Shown here: positions 1 to 7,946 of the stretch, piece after piece | Numbering within the stretch: the first letter of the stretch is position 1 | How the letters are laid out: every line of letters begins with the position of its first letter | Source: Desulfotignum sp. | GTDB lineage: Bacteria; Desulfobacterota; Desulfobacteria; Desulfobacterales; Desulfobacteraceae | Length of the DNA: 64,000 bases | Reading direction: 5' to 3' | NCBI GenBank assembly: GCA_011390335.1 | Contig: JAABSO010000005.1 | Location: 84,042 to 148,041, forward strand | Program-made: the position numbers and the translations under genes | The notes under the pieces: generated by a model | Databases searched by the model: none | What the model was told of the DNA's origin: nothing | Seen by the model: the letters and a program-made list of their open reading frames with translations, nothing else

Positions 1-203
1 TGGATATTTCCGGCATGGATACCAATGCCAAGGTGGCGGCCCTGAGAAAGGAGCGTGAGTCCCAGTATGAACAGCTCAAGGATGCAGTATATGAACGCCG
101 GGGCTGGAACAAAAACGGCATCCCCACAAAAGAAACCGTGAAGCGCCTTGGCATCGATTTTCCTGAGGTACTGGAAGTACTGGAACAAAACGGGGTAAAA
201 TAA
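1..203 (+). CDS. Aldehyde ferredoxin oxidoreductase, C-terminal end (partial)
   Basis: The window opens inside a gene read from base 3; only about the last 66 residues are present. The tail reads YERRGWN-KNGIPTKETVKRLG and ends in a leucine/valine-rich helix. This ending is typical of tungsten-containing aldehyde:ferredoxin oxidoreductases (AOR family), which oxidise aldehydes to acids with ferredoxin in the cytoplasm. A MoaD/ThiS-like gene begins 7 bases after the stop, a common neighbour of AOR genes that fits a role in tungstopterin supply. The catalytic domains lie outside the window, so the AOR subfamily cannot be told. Confidence 0.8.
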   Translation, partial: DISGMDTNAKVAALRKERESQYEQLKDAVYERRGWNKNGIPTKETVKRLGIDFPEVLEVLEQNGVK

Positions 204-210
204 CCCTCCT

Positions 211-408
211 ATGATTCAGGTGGATGAAAAACCCGTAAAATGGTATCAGGGCATGACCATTGCTGATCTTTTGGAACAGATGGAAGATGTCCGGTTCTGT
301 TCAGTGGTCCGGCTTAACGGCAGATTGGTATCCAGTCCGAAATTTGCTGATACCCGCATCCCAAACGATGCTGTCATCCAGCTGCTTCCTCTGGTGGCAG
401 GGGGATAA
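211..408 (+). CDS. MoaD/ThiS-like sulfur carrier protein
   Basis: This 65-residue protein has the size and ubiquitin-like layout of sulfur carriers and ends in the diagnostic VAGG: the C-terminal Gly-Gly is adenylated and then thiocarboxylated by a MoeB/ThiF-type enzyme. The gene starts 7 bases after the AOR stop and is followed by a strong terminator, so the two form the end of one operon. In AOR neighbourhoods such proteins are thought to serve tungsto-pyranopterin synthesis. A role in thiamine synthesis is less likely because no thi gene is nearby. Confidence 0.8.
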   Translation: MIQVDEKPVKWYQGMTIADLLEQMEDVRFCSVVRLNGRLVSSPKFADTRIPNDAVIQLLPLVAGG

Positions 409-437
409 ACCCAGATTTCGCAAAATTCTGCTTCACA

Positions 438-484
438 AATAACTGCCTGTCTGTTAGTAACACACAGGCAGTTATTCTTTTTTC
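438..484 (+). terminator. Rho-independent terminator after the AOR/MoaD operon
   Basis: A perfect 13-bp inverted repeat (AATAACTGCCTGT at 438-450 and its complement at 464-476) is followed by a run of T. It lies 30 bases after the MoaD-like stop and ahead of the helicase gene. Confidence 0.9.
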
Positions 485-508
485 TAACCCCAAAGACAGA
501 GCATTCTA

Positions 509-2092
509 TTGAAACCACTTATTTCGTTTTTTAAACAGCTTGTAAAAAAGACCCGGGCACAAACAGACCAGCAGGCAGCCGAAAAACCCTCCGGCAGTAA
601 CACGCCATCTGACCCGGCACAGCAACATCCCGGTCAGGCCAAAACACAACTCTTTTTGCGAAAAAACAGCGCCCCCGGGCAGCCTTGTGTGAAAAATGGT
701 GCAACGGAGAAAATCCCGCAGGCTGCTGCCGGACGGAAGCCTCAAAGAACATCTGCCCGGGAACAGGCAGTCGGAAAACCTGTTGTACAAAAACCCTGGT
801 CTTTGGACAGTTTTTCTGTACCCCCCGAACAGGGAAAAACCCGTTTCCATGATCTGGATCTGCCCGATACGCTCATGCATGCCATTGCAGATCTAAACTT
901 TTCCTACTGCACTGATATCCAGGCGGCCCTGCTTCCCCATACCCTTGCAGGCAAGGATGCCACAGCCAAGGCCCAAACCGGCACCGGGAAAAGCGCCACC
1001 TTCATTATCGCCATGATCAAGGCGTTCATGCAAAATCCTGTTACAAACAAGGAAGGGTTTCCCAGATCACTGATCCTGGCACCCACCCGGGAACTGGTTC
1101 ACCAGATTGAAAAGGATTTCAATGACCTGGCCAGGTATACCCCTTTGAAAATTGTGTCTGTTTACGGGGGCACCGGCTATGCCAAACAGCAGCAGATACT
1201 CCAGGACAACCCGGTTGATGTCATAGTGGCAACCCCGGGGCGGCTCCTGGATTTTATCCGACAGAAACGCATCAATCTGTCCAAGGTGGAAATCGTTGTC
1301 ATTGATGAGGCGGACCGGATGCTGGACATGGGATTTATTCCGGATGTCAGGCGCCTGGTGTACATGACCCCCCACAAGGACAAACGCCAGACCCTGTTTT
1401 TTTCCGCCACCCTCACCGAGGAAGTCCTGCGCCTGGCTGATTCCTGGACAACGAAAAACAAGGTCCAGATTGAAATTGATCCGGAACAGACAACTGCCGA
1501 CAGCATCCGCCAAGTGGTTTATCTGACCACTGAAGATAAAAAATTCCAGCATGTCTACAACCTTATCGTGTCGGAAAAACTTGACCGGGTACTCGTTTTT
1601 GTCAACCGCAAGGATACGGCAAAATATTTATGCGACAAACTTTCCAGATACCGGCTCAAATGCAAAGTCCTGTCCGGAGATGTCTCCCAGGACAACCGGT
1701 TCAAGGTGCTGAACCAGTTTAAGAACAGTACCATCAATATCCTGGTGGCAACCGATGTGGCAGCCAGGGGCCTGCACATTGAAAATATCAGCCATGTGGT
1801 CAACTATGACATGCCCTTTGAGCCTGAACACTATATTCACCGCATAGGAAGAACCGGCCGGGCAGGCGCCACAGGCATCTCGATCTCCTTTGCCGATGAA
1901 ATGAGTTCTTTTCAGATTCCCCAGATTGAAGCGGTCCTGGGTCACAAAATCACCTGTGAATATCCATCGGAAACCCTGGAACAGCCGTTGCCCAAACCCC
2001 TTCCCAGGCAGCAGCAGCAAAAGGTTTCGGCAAAAGGCAGGCCAAGAAAAAGACGGCCCGGGCCCAAAAAAAAATATAATAAAAAACCCTGA
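509..2092 (+). CDS. DEAD-box ATP-dependent RNA helicase (RhlB/RhlE-like)
   Basis: A 527-residue RNA helicase with both RecA-like domains. Visible motifs are the Q motif region (about 113-138), motif I AQTGTGKS (155-162), DEAD (266-269), SAT near 298 and HRIGRTGR (444-451). The first 110 residues are a low-complexity, Gln/Lys-rich extension without a recognised domain, and the last 40 are strongly basic (KRRPGPKKKYNKKP), as in helicases that bind RNA non-specifically. The core resembles RhlB more than DeaD/CsdA because it lacks the long C-terminal RNA-binding domain. The start is a TTG with only a weak upstream purine stretch, so the exact start within the low-complexity region is uncertain. 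Likely roles are RNA decay or ribosome assembly. Confidence 0.9.
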   Translation: MKPLISFFKQLVKKTRAQTDQQAAEKPSGSNTPSDPAQQHPGQAKTQLFLRKNSAPGQPCVKNGATEKIPQAAAGRKPQRTSAREQAVGKPVVQKPWSLDSFSVPPEQGKTRFHDLDLPDTLMHAIADLNFSYCTDIQAALLPHTLAGKDATAKAQTGTGKSATFIIAMIKAFMQNPVTNKEGFPRSLILAPTRELVHQIEKDFNDLARYTPLKIVSVYGGTGYAKQQQILQDNPVDVIVATPGRLLDFIRQKRINLSKVEIVVIDEADRMLDMGFIPDVRRLVYMTPHKDKRQTLFFSATLTEEVLRLADSWTTKNKVQIEIDPEQTTADSIRQVVYLTTEDKKFQHVYNLIVSEKLDRVLVFVNRKDTAKYLCDKLSRYRLKCKVLSGDVSQDNRFKVLNQFKNSTINILVATDVAARGLHIENISHVVNYDMPFEPEHYIHRIGRTGRAGATGISISFADEMSSFQIPQIEAVLGHKITCEYPSETLEQPLPKPLPRQQQQKVSAKGRPRKRRPGPKKKYNKKP

Positions 2093-2180
2093 CCATTGTT
2101 CAGGTTGACACGCCCCTGACATTCGGTGTAAAACCTTTTACCTGTAGATTACGCTGCAAATAAAGGAGATATAAGATAAA

Positions 2181-2549
2181 ATGTTTGGTCTTGGAATGCC
2201 TGAAATTCTTTTAATCCTGGCCATAGCCCTGATCGTCATAGGCCCCAAAAAGCTGCCCGAACTCGCCAAAACACTGGGCCGGGCCATGGGTGAATTCAAA
2301 CGGTCAGCCCAGGATTTCAAACGCAGCATTGACATGGAAACCACCCTCCAGGATATAAATCCCGCTTCCACGGATACCAAAGAGGTAACCCGTAAATCCC
2401 GCCAGGAAAAAAAAGACAACGACAAAAATCAGGAAAAAACGGGGCAGGAAAAAACCGGCACCTCGAAGGACGTGCCTGGTGATGATTCTGAAGCAGAACC
2501 TGAAGATGATACCCCCGGCAATGGCGGCAGTGGGGACAAAAAAAACTGA
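2181..2549 (+). CDS. tatB: Twin-arginine translocase subunit, TatA/TatB family
   Basis: This 122-residue membrane protein has one N-terminal transmembrane helix (about 3-20), a Gly-Pro hinge (IGPKKLPELAK), an amphipathic helix with the FKRS repeat and a long, highly charged tail. It belongs to the Tat pathway, which exports folded proteins. The long acidic tail and the GP hinge favour TatB over TatA, but in this lineage the two are hard to separate by eye. tatC follows 6 bases after the stop, so the two form an operon. Another TatA is presumably encoded elsewhere in the genome. An AAGGAG sequence lies about 13 bases before the ATG, a long spacing. Confidence 0.85.
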   Translation: MFGLGMPEILLILAIALIVIGPKKLPELAKTLGRAMGEFKRSAQDFKRSIDMETTLQDINPASTDTKEVTRKSRQEKKDNDKNQEKTGQEKTGTSKDVPGDDSEAEPEDDTPGNGGSGDKKN

Positions 2550-2555
2550 CAACCC

Positions 2556-3368
2556 ATGGAAACTGAGACCAAAAGCCCGTTCACAGAGCATTTAGGAGAG
2601 TTGCGCGACCGGCTTGTCCGCTCGTTTATTGCCGTAGGAGTCGGATTTGCCGGGGCATATGCTTTCAAGGAAAAACTGTTCCAGATTTTAACCGCACCTC
2701 TGGTGACGGCCATGGAAGCCAACGGTAATGCACAGATGATCTTTACCGGTCTGCCCGAGGCCTTTTTCACCTACCTTAAGGTATCTTTGCTTGCCGGTAT
2801 TGTGGTGGCCACACCTGTATTGTTCTATGAATTCTGGATGTTCGTGTCTCCCGGCCTCTACAGGAACGAAAAAAAATATATGCTGCCGGTGGTGGTGCTG
2901 TCCATTTTCTTTTTTCTTCTGGGCTCATCCTTTGGCTATTTCATTGTCTTCCCATACGGCTTCCAGTTCTTTTTGGGATTTGCCAATGAAACCATCCAGG
3001 CCATGCCCTCCATGAAAGAGTATCTCTCATTTGCCTCCAAAATGCTTCTGGCCTTCGGATTTGTGTTTGAACTGCCCCTGGTACTGACCTTTATGGCCCG
3101 CATGGGCCTGGTGACGGTGCCTTTTTTAAAAAAGAACCGAAAATACGCTTTGCTGCTCTTTTTTGTGGGGGCCGCTTTGATAACCCCGCCGGATGTCATC
3201 ACCCAGGTCATGATGGCCCTACCCCTGATGATCCTTTATGAAATAAGCATTCTGGGCGCCCGGATATTCGGCAGAAAAAATCCCCTTGATGAAGAAACAC
3301 AACCTGATTCAAACAAGGCATCCAACAGCACAGAGGCATCATCGGACAGGGATGACTCAGCAGAATAA
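2556..3368 (+). CDS. tatC: Sec-independent protein translocase TatC
   Basis: This 270-residue polytopic membrane protein begins with the family hallmark FTEHLGELRDRLVRS and has about six hydrophobic segments, including the PxxFYEFWMFVSPGLYxNE region conserved in TatC. TatC forms the twin-arginine signal peptide receptor with TatB. The last 35 residues are a polar Ser/Asp/Glu-rich tail. The gene follows the TatA/B gene directly. In a sulfate reducer the likely Tat cargo includes periplasmic hydrogenases and formate dehydrogenases; none is encoded in this window. Confidence 0.95.
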   Translation: METETKSPFTEHLGELRDRLVRSFIAVGVGFAGAYAFKEKLFQILTAPLVTAMEANGNAQMIFTGLPEAFFTYLKVSLLAGIVVATPVLFYEFWMFVSPGLYRNEKKYMLPVVVLSIFFFLLGSSFGYFIVFPYGFQFFLGFANETIQAMPSMKEYLSFASKMLLAFGFVFELPLVLTFMARMGLVTVPFLKKNRKYALLLFFVGAALITPPDVITQVMMALPLMILYEISILGARIFGRKNPLDEETQPDSNKASNSTEASSDRDDSAE

Positions 3369-3517
3369 CCATATGGAGGCATACAGATTTTATATTGACT
3401 TTGGCCGGATGTTATGCGAGAAAACAGGTAGATTTTTTTGGAAACCAGCCGGTCCCGGGGGTACGGAACCGGTAAGAAAATACATGTTTAATTCAAGCTA
3501 AAGGAGTAAACCGCGCT

Positions 3518-3979
3518 ATGAACAAAAAACTGATTATGCTGCTGCTGGCTGCAGGATTTGCCGCGCTCTTCATCACAACAGGTATCCAGGCAGGTACCGA
3601 GGTGGAGGACACCTTTCAAATTGTGACCCCTGGATATGATGACGCAAACCGCAAAAAAGGTCCCCCCCAGTTCAAGCCTGTCACCTTTACCCACAAAAAG
3701 CACACCGAAGACTATGGTATTTCATGCGGCGACTGCCACCATGATGAGAACGGTGAACCTTTAGAACTCAAAATGGGGGATGATGTCCACACCTGCTATG
3801 AATGCCACAATATTTTTGAAAAAACCAAAGAAAACAGAAGAGACATCATGGTCCATGAGAATGCCATGCATGGAAACTGCAGAGAATGCCACAAAGAGGT
3901 GAATATTGAAGCCGGCGACCCAAAAGGCCGTAAAGGACCGGCCCCTACTTCCTGCACCCAGTGCCATGAAAAAGCCTGA
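3518..3979 (+). CDS. Periplasmic tetraheme cytochrome c3 family protein
   Basis: A 153-residue protein with a signal peptide (about 1-25, ending IQAG) and four CXXCH heme-c sites at residues 70-74, 93-97, 121-125 and 146-150. Extra histidines in THKKH (59, 62) and near 113-118 suit bis-His ligation. This is the size and layout of class III (c3) cytochromes, which shuttle electrons between periplasmic hydrogenase or formate dehydrogenase and membrane complexes of sulfate reducers. All four sites are CXXCH; the CX4CH variants of many Desulfovibrio c3 proteins are absent. It has its own AAAGGAG ribosome site and is followed by a hairpin terminator, so it is probably a single-gene unit. About 148 bases precede it; no clear promoter was picked out there. 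Confidence 0.9.
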   Translation: MNKKLIMLLLAAGFAALFITTGIQAGTEVEDTFQIVTPGYDDANRKKGPPQFKPVTFTHKKHTEDYGISCGDCHHDENGEPLELKMGDDVHTCYECHNIFEKTKENRRDIMVHENAMHGNCRECHKEVNIEAGDPKGRKGPAPTSCTQCHEKA

Positions 3980-4005
3980 TTACCAAGAATCCTGATTTAA
4001 AATTT

Positions 4006-4080
4006 AACCAGACTTAATACTTTAATCTGGTTTAACAGCAGGCGGTTTTCCGATTTTCGGAAGGCCGCCTGTTTTGTTTA
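4006..4080 (+). terminator. Tandem hairpins ending the cytochrome gene
   Basis: An AACCAGA...TCTGGTT hairpin (4006-4032) is followed directly by a 14-bp stem with two G-U pairs (4039-4052 with 4058-4071) and then TTTTGTTTA. It separates the cytochrome gene from the convergent panC gene, which ends at 4084. The T-run favours plus-strand termination. Confidence 0.85.
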
Positions 4081-4083
4081 CAA

Positions 4084-4941
4084 TCATTCGGGTGTATGAG
4101 GTACAACCAGCATCCGGTTGTCAATAAGCCGGGTTTTCCCCAGCCACACGGCCACAGCCATGAGGACTTTTCCCTGAATACTGGTTACCCCGTCCAGGGT
4201 GACAGGATCACAGATGGACACATAGTCCACCGTGATATCCGGACAGGACAATAAGATTTCCGTGGCTGCATCCACAATTTTTTGGGCATCAATTTCCCCG
4301 TCTTTCACCATTTTTTCAGCGGCTTGAATAGAGCGGTAAAGCAGCAGGGCATGGGGACGCTCTTTTTGGGTCAGATATTTGTTTCTCGAGCTTTTTGCCA
4401 GGCCGTCCGGTTCCCGGACAATGGGCACACCCACAACTGTTATGTCAAAATTCAGATCAATTACCAGCTGCCGGATAATGGCCAGTTGCTGATAATCCTT
4501 TTCCCCGAAAAGGGCAAAATGGGGATTGACAATATTGAACAGTTTGGTCACCACTGTGGCCACCCCTTTGAAAAACACGGGACGTGAAAGACCGCACAGA
4601 TGCAGGGGAAGCTTTTCCAGTTCCACATAGGTCTGGAACCCTGCAGGATATATATCCGAATCCGGCGTGAACACAGTATCTGCCCCGATGGTCCTGCACT
4701 GTTCCAGATCCTGTTCCATGGCACGGGGGTAGGTGGAAAAATCTTCACTGGGACCGAACTGGGCCGGGTTCACAAAGATGGATACCACCAGGTGATCCGC
4801 TTTTGTTTTTCCTTCCGCCATAAGGGCCAGATGGCCTTCATGCAGATATCCCATGGTGGGTACAAATGCAATGGTCCGGCCCTGACAGCGCAGGTTTTCT
4901 GAAAACCGGGTCATTTCCCTTATTGATGTAATCACCTTCAT
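4084..4941 (-). CDS. panC: Pantoate--beta-alanine ligase
   Basis: This 285-residue cytoplasmic enzyme makes pantothenate from pantoate, beta-alanine and ATP for coenzyme A synthesis. It shows the nucleotidyl-transferase motif TMGYLHEGH (HxGH at 34-37), FVNPAQFGPSEDFxTYPR and the KSSRNKYL loop, and its length is normal for PanC. It starts 7 bases after the stop of the dsrN-like gene on the same strand, so it is probably the last gene of the dsr transcript; a functional link to sulfite reduction is not evident. Confidence 0.95.
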   Translation of the reverse strand: MKVITSIREMTRFSENLRCQGRTIAFVPTMGYLHEGHLALMAEGKTKADHLVVSIFVNPAQFGPSEDFSTYPRAMEQDLEQCRTIGADTVFTPDSDIYPAGFQTYVELEKLPLHLCGLSRPVFFKGVATVVTKLFNIVNPHFALFGEKDYQQLAIIRQLVIDLNFDITVVGVPIVREPDGLAKSSRNKYLTQKERPHALLLYRSIQAAEKMVKDGEIDAQKIVDAATEILLSCPDITVDYVSICDPVTLDGVTSIQGKVLMAVAVWLGKTRLIDNRMLVVPHTPE

Positions 4942-4948
4942 GGATAAA

Positions 4949-6397
4949 TCACCTCATTTTATAGGCCCTGGCTTGCTCCACCAGGGCAGGAGCCCAGGAT
5001 TCCGATCCCAGGGCGTGGATATGGGTATAGGTACCAAAGGTATTGTTCTTGAAAAAACCGTCTTTTTTGTCCAGAATCCCTTTGCCCCTTTCCATGGAAA
5101 AGGCCATTTCATGGTCCTGAAAATCGATTTTCAAAATTTTGGAATACCTAAATTCATGGCCTTTCAATATTTCACCGGTACGGTAAAATGGATTTTTATG
5201 CTTCACCAGAACCCGGGTATAGCCATGGCCTTGGGGCTTGAGGGAAAGGCCGAACCAGATGGGCAAAATACCGGACATGGGATATTCTTTGTCTTTCAGG
5301 CAGATGCTTTGGCCAAGAAATATCAGGCCGCCGCATTCAGCATAAATGGGCAGACCTTTTTGGGACAGGTGTTTCAAATGGTCCCTGAAGCTTGTGTTTT
5401 TTGCCAGCTGGGGGGCATGAGTTTCAGGAAATCCCCCGCCCATGTAAAGTGCATCCACGTCAGGCAGGGTTTTCTGGTGCAAAGGACTGATGAACACAAT
5501 TTTCGCCCCCAGATCTTCCAGGGCAGCCAGGTTATCCGGATAATAAAACTGAAACGCAGAATCCCTTACGACCCCGATAACCACCTGGTCATTGGAACAA
5601 TTCTTTGGCGGAGAGTCTGGTTTGGTAAATCCTGCCGCCGGCGGAACCTTATCCGGACTGTCAATCTCTGTATGTATCTTTTGGGCAGTGTCGCAATCTT
5701 GGGTGATTGCCCGGTACAGGGCGTTGAGGTCAATATGGTCCCTTGCCATTTTTTCTACTGATGCAAGGGCCTGGCTGGAAAACCCATGCTCCGCAGAGGT
5801 AACCAGCCCCATATGACGCTCGGGAAAATCTTCAGACCCAAGTTTGGGCACAGCCCCGAAGACCGGGACCTTGCAGAACTGTTCAATATTGTCGGTCACT
5901 TTTTTCTGGTGGCGGCTGCCTGCCACCTGGTTGAGGATTACCCCGGCAATCCGTATCCGGGGATCAAAATGCATGCAGCCCAGCAGCAGCGCTGCCATGG
6001 TCCGGGTACTTTTGGTGCAGTCCAGCACCAGCAGCACCGGCAGATGCAGCAGTCTGGCCAGTTCAGCCGTGGAGGTTGAGCCGTCCGCATCAATGCCGTC
6101 GTAAAGACCGCGGTTTCCTTCAACAAGGGCGATATCACAGGAATGGGAATGGGTGGCATAAGACCTTCGCACAACAGCTGGATGGCACAGATAGGTATCC
6201 AGGTTGTAACAGGGGCGGCCGGCTGCCAGTGAAAGCCAGCCGGCATCTATATAGTCAGGCCCTTTCTTGAAGGGCGTGACCGCAATATGCATGCGTTTCC
6301 ATGCAGCAGTTATCCCCAGTGAGATGATGGTTTTGCCTGATCCACCCCTGAGACCCGCCACCACCACGCCCGGGACACTTTCACAACTTGCCTGCAT
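4949..6397 (-). CDS. dsrN: DsrN/CbiA-like amidotransferase (siroheme or cobyrinate amidation)
   Basis: A 482-residue ATP- and glutamine-dependent amidotransferase of the CobB/CbiA family. The N-terminal dethiobiotin-synthetase-like domain has GLRGGSGKT (about 15-23). The C-terminal class I glutaminase domain has ECGG with the nucleophile Cys355 and a late THIHALG histidine motif. CbiA amidates the a and c side chains of cobyrinate. Homologues beside dsr genes (DsrN of sulfur oxidisers) are known to be linked to making siroheme amide for sulfite reductase. Its place directly after dsrABD and the absence of other cobalamin genes favour the siroheme role, but the sequence alone cannot decide between the two. 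Confidence 0.85.
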   Translation of the reverse strand: MQASCESVPGVVVAGLRGGSGKTIISLGITAAWKRMHIAVTPFKKGPDYIDAGWLSLAAGRPCYNLDTYLCHPAVVRRSYATHSHSCDIALVEGNRGLYDGIDADGSTSTAELARLLHLPVLLVLDCTKSTRTMAALLLGCMHFDPRIRIAGVILNQVAGSRHQKKVTDNIEQFCKVPVFGAVPKLGSEDFPERHMGLVTSAEHGFSSQALASVEKMARDHIDLNALYRAITQDCDTAQKIHTEIDSPDKVPPAAGFTKPDSPPKNCSNDQVVIGVVRDSAFQFYYPDNLAALEDLGAKIVFISPLHQKTLPDVDALYMGGGFPETHAPQLAKNTSFRDHLKHLSQKGLPIYAECGGLIFLGQSICLKDKEYPMSGILPIWFGLSLKPQGHGYTRVLVKHKNPFYRTGEILKGHEFRYSKILKIDFQDHEMAFSMERGKGILDKKDGFFKNNTFGTYTHIHALGSESWAPALVEQARAYKMR

Positions 6398-6420
6398 GGA
6401 TTTGTATCTTTTATCTTTTC

Positions 6421-6678
6421 TTAATTTTCGCCTTCAGAAGAATGCTGGATGCCCCCGCCTTTAATGCCATACATGGTGGTGGAACCGGATGACCAGTATT
6501 CAAGAATACCGTCTTCCACCATTTTATTGACGACTTTTTTGATCATCCGGGGTTTGTCATCCGGAAAAATCTTGTAAAAATCCTTGATATAAAATTTGGA
6601 TTTTGTTTTGGCTTTTTTGTTCAGCCATTCCAATACTGCATCTTGTGCAGCTTCTTTGTTGTCAAGAAGATCACTCAT
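6421..6678 (-). CDS. dsrD: Dissimilatory sulfite reductase-associated protein DsrD
   Basis: This 85-residue protein has the DsrD signature: a winged-helix-like fold with FYIKDFYKIFPDDKPRMIKKVVNKMVEDGILEYW. DsrD accompanies dsrAB in sulfate reducers and is reported to stimulate the sulfite reductase; older work considered nucleic-acid binding. The family is usually about 78 residues, and here the tail (GGGIQHSSEGEN) is a few residues longer. It lies 104 bases after dsrB, separated by a strong hairpin, with a TTAAAGGAG-type ribosome site. Confidence 0.93.
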   Translation of the reverse strand: MSDLLDNKEAAQDAVLEWLNKKAKTKSKFYIKDFYKIFPDDKPRMIKKVVNKMVEDGILEYWSSGSTTMYGIKGGGIQHSSEGEN

Positions 6679-6708
6679 TGTCTTAACTCCTTTATATTAA
6701 AATGGACG

Positions 6709-6739
6709 AGCCGGGGCAACCTTACGGAAAGCCCCGGCT
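6709..6739 (-). terminator. Strong hairpin between dsrB and dsrD (partial terminator or mRNA stabiliser)
   Basis: A perfect 9-bp GC-rich stem (AGCCGGGGC at 6709-6717 with its complement at 6731-6739) and a 13-base loop. On the minus transcript it is followed by CGTCCATTTTAATA, not a full U tract, so it may protect the dsrAB message or reduce dsrD expression rather than stop transcription completely. Confidence 0.7.
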
Positions 6740-6782
6740 TTTCATCATATGCAGCAGGATCTGTTCAAAAACAGATAATACA

Positions 6783-7931
6783 CTAGAATTTGAACTGTGC
6801 GGACTGGCGCCAGCTCATGTATGCCTGCTGACGGAAATCATCAATCAGATGGTGGGTAAAATCCAGCTCACACACCTCAAAGAATTTTTCCCATCCGATT
6901 CTTTCCGCCCAGTCTCCCAGACGTTCGTATTTGTTGGCGCCTTTTGCATAGGCTTCCACCATTCTCTGGATGGCATCGGTCATGGACGGCCACCGAGGCA
7001 TTTCATTGGGAAGAAAGGCCACAACCACCTTGGAGAACTTGGGATCGGAAATCCGGTTGGATACCTTGCCGCCTGCCATCAGAACAATACCATCCCCTTC
7101 GGTGTCAGCCAGGGGCATGGAAGGACACATGGTGTAGCAGTTACCACAGTACATGCACCGTTCATTTTTAACATCAACAGACTTGACCTCTTTGCCGTTG
7201 TCCAGTTTGATCTTGGCAGGCTTGATGGCTGCGGTGGGACAGGCGGAAACAGCCAGGGGGATCTCACAAACCTTGTCCAGATACTCATGGTCCAGCATGG
7301 GCGGTTTTCTGTGATATCCCAGGATGGCGATATCAGAGCAGTGAACCGCACCGCACATGTTCAGGCAGCAGGCCATGGATACCCGCAGCTGGGCCGGCAG
7401 TCTCATGTCCTGAAAATCGCTGAACAAAACATCCATGGCAGCCTTGACTGTACCGGAGGCATCGGTTGCCGGGGTATGGCAGTGGATCCAGCCCTGGGTA
7501 TGGATAATATTGGTAATACCGGCACCGGTTCCGCCAATGGGGAATTTGAAGGATCCGCCGGCAAACTTTCTAGAAGCCAGATCATTTTTCAAAGGCTCCA
7601 GTTTGTCTTTGGCATCCACCATGAACTCCACGTTGTTTCTGGTGGTGAACCTTACATATCCGTCACAATGTTTGTCTGCAATGTCGCAGATTTCATTGAT
7701 CAGGCTGGTGGACATCAGCCTTGCTCCGCCCACTCTTACCGTATATACTTCATCTCCTGAATCAGCCACGTGCACGAGAACGCCGGGCGCAAGGATTTCA
7801 TGGTGAGACCATTTGCCCTTGTTTTTTGCGATCACAGGAGGATAAAATTCGTTATAGTCTCTGGGACCGATGTCGGTGATTCTGTTTTCCATCGGTTTTT
7901 CTGGATTATAACCAGTCGAAATAAATGCCAT
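6783..7931 (-). CDS. dsrB: Dissimilatory sulfite reductase beta subunit
   Basis: This 382-residue catalytic partner of DsrA in the alpha2-beta2 enzyme reduces sulfite in the cytoplasm with siroheme and [4Fe-4S] clusters and passes sulfur to DsrC as a trisulfide. Visible features are C151, the CCLNMC motif (188-193) near the siroheme region and a ferredoxin-like insert with [12 protein letters not shown] (259-270) plus C231 in SACPTAAI. Length is as expected. It begins 15 bases after dsrA with an AGGGAGAATAA ribosome site, so the subunits are co-translated. Confidence 0.98.
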   Translation of the reverse strand: MAFISTGYNPEKPMENRITDIGPRDYNEFYPPVIAKNKGKWSHHEILAPGVLVHVADSGDEVYTVRVGGARLMSTSLINEICDIADKHCDGYVRFTTRNNVEFMVDAKDKLEPLKNDLASRKFAGGSFKFPIGGTGAGITNIIHTQGWIHCHTPATDASGTVKAAMDVLFSDFQDMRLPAQLRVSMACCLNMCGAVHCSDIAILGYHRKPPMLDHEYLDKVCEIPLAVSACPTAAIKPAKIKLDNGKEVKSVDVKNERCMYCGNCYTMCPSMPLADTEGDGIVLMAGGKVSNRISDPKFSKVVVAFLPNEMPRWPSMTDAIQRMVEAYAKGANKYERLGDWAERIGWEKFFEVCELDFTHHLIDDFRQQAYMSWRQSAQFKF

Positions 7932-7946
7932 TATTATTCTCCCTTT

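Noticed and set aside
4940..5761. Plus-strand frame opposite the dsrN-like gene
   Set aside because: A shadow of the minus-strand gene with repetitive hydrophobic and glycine content.
6702..7760. Long plus-strand frame opposite dsrB
   Set aside because: dsrB on the minus strand has all its cysteine motifs; the plus frame has no family features.
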